Positions 62,625 through 64,000 of a stretch of DNA of 64,000 nt are shown here, one piece after another (position 1 is the first letter of the stretch; every line of letters starts with the position of its first letter). A program made the position numbers and the translations under genes. The notes beneath the pieces are model-generated. The model saw only the letters and a list, made by a program, of their open reading frames with translations, had not been told where the DNA came from and made no database searches. Where the stretch lies: positions 145,889 through 209,888 of the forward strand of contig NZ_JABXKF010000105.1 in the NCBI RefSeq assembly GCF_017115165.1. The letters are read 5' to 3'. The stretch is from Nostoc sp. LPT. Lineage in GTDB: Bacteria; Cyanobacteriota; Cyanobacteriia; Cyanobacteriales; Nostocaceae.

Positions 62625-63179
62625 ATGTTAAAGCCTGTTAGCTACAAAACAGATCAACACAAAGCTTATCAACAAGCTTTAGATGATTTCAGCATCACAG
62701 AATTACTAGCAAAGCTCAACAACTACTCTGATGCTGACTTTGATAGCACTTGGATGCAACTCCAGCAGCAAGAAATAGAAAGTCTAGCTGCAATTCTGAT
62801 ATCTGGGTTAACTCAGAGTATCAATGGTAAGTTGATTGCTGCTTATCTCAATCTCATCCGGCACAGTCACCAAGATATAGTCTCAGGTTTGATTAACCTG
62901 AAATACCCAGACGCATCTATTGAGCTTCCTGCTAACTTTCCTGATGTAGCAAAGACACCCAGATTTTTATATGGCGATCGCTTGCGTTGGATCTCTACCC
63001 AAAGCGATACTGACTGGGGCATTGTCATTGGTCGATTTTATAGCTTTACTGGCGATCGCTGCTGCTGGAGTTGGTGTTACCTGATTTGGTTGAGCAAAGA
63101 CAGTCCCAGTGCGGCTTGGACATCTGCCGATATTGCTTGGGAAGAGGATTTAGAACCCATTAGCGAGGATATATACTGA
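62625..63179 (+). CDS. Hypothetical protein of the terminal cassette
   Basis: 184 residues from ATG 62625, with AGGAGA eight bases upstream; an open frame begins earlier at 62595 without support. Helical N-terminal half (ALDDFSITELLAKLNNYSDADFDSTWMQLQQQEI), then a C-terminal part with DYLR-like, RLRWISTQSDTDWGIVIGRFYSFTGDRCCWSWCYLIWL, an SH3-like beta pattern. No family recognised. Stop overlaps the next ATG by one base (TGATG), so translation is coupled with 63179. Confidence 0.65.
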   Translation: MLKPVSYKTDQHKAYQQALDDFSITELLAKLNNYSDADFDSTWMQLQQQEIESLAAILISGLTQSINGKLIAAYLNLIRHSHQDIVSGLINLKYPDASIELPANFPDVAKTPRFLYGDRLRWISTQSDTDWGIVIGRFYSFTGDRCCWSWCYLIWLSKDSPSAAWTSADIAWEEDLEPISEDIY

Positions 63180-63481
63180 TGAATCCTCATCCACTCAAGC
63201 AGCGAGAGCAAGATTTGATCCAACTCTACAGTTACTGTCAATTGGGCATGACTCCCAAGCAGTTTTACTCCAAATGGCAGGTGAACTACGAAGAAATTGC
63301 TCAGATTTGCTCTCGTTCCCTTTCTACCGTTCGGCGCTGGTTTGCTAGAGGTAAAAACTACCGCCGTCCTATGCCTACCGATTTACGCCACCTTGCACTG
63401 ATGAACTTTTTGCTGGAACACTTTGAAGATATCCCCGAAGAAGTGTTGCAGAAGCTTTGTTTTCCAGACAAGAGTGAGTAG
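63179..63481 (+). CDS. Helix-turn-helix protein of the terminal cassette
   Basis: 100 residues. TPKQFYSKWQVNYEEIAQICSRSLSTVRRWFARGKNYRRP is a helix-turn-helix of the kind found in small mobile-element regulators; SLSTVRRWF is the recognition helix. C-terminal half is helical (HLALMNFLLEHF). Coupled to the preceding gene through TGATG. Confidence 0.7.
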   Translation: MNPHPLKQREQDLIQLYSYCQLGMTPKQFYSKWQVNYEEIAQICSRSLSTVRRWFARGKNYRRPMPTDLRHLALMNFLLEHFEDIPEEVLQKLCFPDKSE

Positions 63482-63521
63482 AAACTGCATCTAATTTCAA
63501 TATCATTCTGATATTTCTTGC

Positions 63522-63552
63522 CAGCCACCGTCACAGTAGGCTGGCTTTTGTC
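63522..63552 (+). terminator. Hairpin between 63179 and 63585 genes
   Basis: GCCAGCC pairs with GGCTGGC around a 12-base loop, followed by TTTTGTCTT. It can terminate the preceding gene pair. The stem word is shared with the hairpin at 62551, and both sit 30-60 bases before a gene with an AGGAGA-type ribosome binding site. Confidence 0.72.
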
Positions 63553-63584
63553 TTGGAAATTACAGATTTTACGAGGAGAATTCG

Positions 63585-63785
63585 ATGACTTATCTCGAAA
63601 AGCTCAATCCTTGGTGTATAATCCGGCTTCTACCTAATATGCAGAACCAAGTTGTAGCTCGTTTTCGTCGCCGTAGTGATGCGGAAGCTCATCTACAAGT
63701 TTTACGCCGACTCATCCCAAACGTGAGCTTTACATTGATTTTCAATGTGGTTTTAGAGCAACAAGATTTGACTGCTTTAAAGTAA
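63585..63785 (+). CDS. Small hypothetical protein
   Basis: 66 residues; CGAGGAGAATTCG before the ATG. MTYLEKLNPWCIIRLLPNMQNQVVARFRRRSDAEAHLQVLRRLIPN: basic, one short beta and one helix pattern, no known domain. Third gene of the terminal cassette; probably part of the same mobile-type unit. Confidence 0.62.
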   Translation: MTYLEKLNPWCIIRLLPNMQNQVVARFRRRSDAEAHLQVLRRLIPNVSFTLIFNVVLEQQDLTALK

Positions 63786-63945
63786 TAAGCTGTTGTGCTT
63801 TTACAGTAGTTTTCATTTGCATGAAGTACAAAGTTACGGGTTTTGAGGCAGTTCTTGCTGGAGGCAGTCCCCATGAACTTCGTACATCACCAAGCATGAA
63901 AATAGGCTCTTAGCAGGGAGCAAGGGGCTAGGAACTAATATTTTT

Positions 63946-64000
63946 ACTCAGCACTCAGCACTCAGCACTCAGCACTCAGCACTCAGCACTCAGCACTCAG
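63946..64000. repeat. Heptanucleotide STRR at the window end
   Basis: CTCAGCA repeated about 7.5 times without change, continuing past the end of the window. No gene in 63786-64000. Confidence 0.92.

Overview
The window looks like chromosome of a filamentous, Nostoc-type cyanobacterium. The evidence is the very frequent HIP1 octamer GCGATCGC, heptanucleotide short tandem repeats (STRR) in many gaps, cyanobacterial marker genes (RpaB-type response regulator, CCB-family cytochrome b6 heme-attachment factor, DUF760, DUF3493, NblB-like HEAT protein, group 2 sigma factor) and an abundance of Ser/Thr kinases with WD40 repeats. The species cannot be fixed from sequence reading alone.

Layout. 0-1.7 kb: RidA, an apparently intact antitoxin/PIN-toxin pair and a small paralogous protein. 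2.0-11.3 kb: an accessory cluster of three large STAND-type P-loop NTPases. Two are paralogues (2357-5026 with a TPR tail, 9367-11340 with the tail nearly gone), each preceded by a 21-bp tandem array and a related ~100-bp leader. Between them lies a NACHT protein with pentapeptide repeats and a toxin-antitoxin pair whose PIN toxin lacks an in-frame start. 11.7-28.5 kb: mostly conserved genes (2Fe-2S protein, Dps, carB, sigma factor, DUF760, NUDIX, CBS, NblB-like, PEP-CTERM protein, DUF456, M48-like protein, CCB factor, rpaB, radA). 28.6-38 kb: small mobile-type modules (Uma2, HicB-like, HNH, DUF4258/DUF2283, DUF433/DUF5615), several broken by stops or frameshifts, around a large kinase-WD40 gene. 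38-47 kb: two more Ser/Thr kinases, a c-heme DUF3365-HAMP membrane sensor, a Clp-fold serine protease, a peptidoglycan-binding protein and an unrecognised membrane protein. 47-53.3 kb: the rimP-nusA-ylxR-infB translation/transcription operon behind a terminator-like hairpin. 53.4-57.7 kb: membrane protein, DUF1400, beta-helix/SLH protein, DUF3493 and tRNA-Thr(CGT). 57.7-64 kb: decayed transposase, an RHH / small membrane protein / CHAT-ATPase operon whose CHAT gene is split by one in-frame TAG, then a short cassette of small genes with repeated hairpin leaders.

The most notable signals are: (1) the duplicated array-leader-STAND cassette around a NACHT gene; (2) the CHAT-ATPase operon with a single nonsense codon; (3) a recurrent pattern in which the toxin of a toxin-antitoxin-like pair is broken while its partner stays open (8.4-9.0, 34.2-34.7 and 35.0-35.7 kb); (4) an M48-family protein in which two of the three expected zinc ligands are arginine. 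All assignments are from motif reading; no database search was run.
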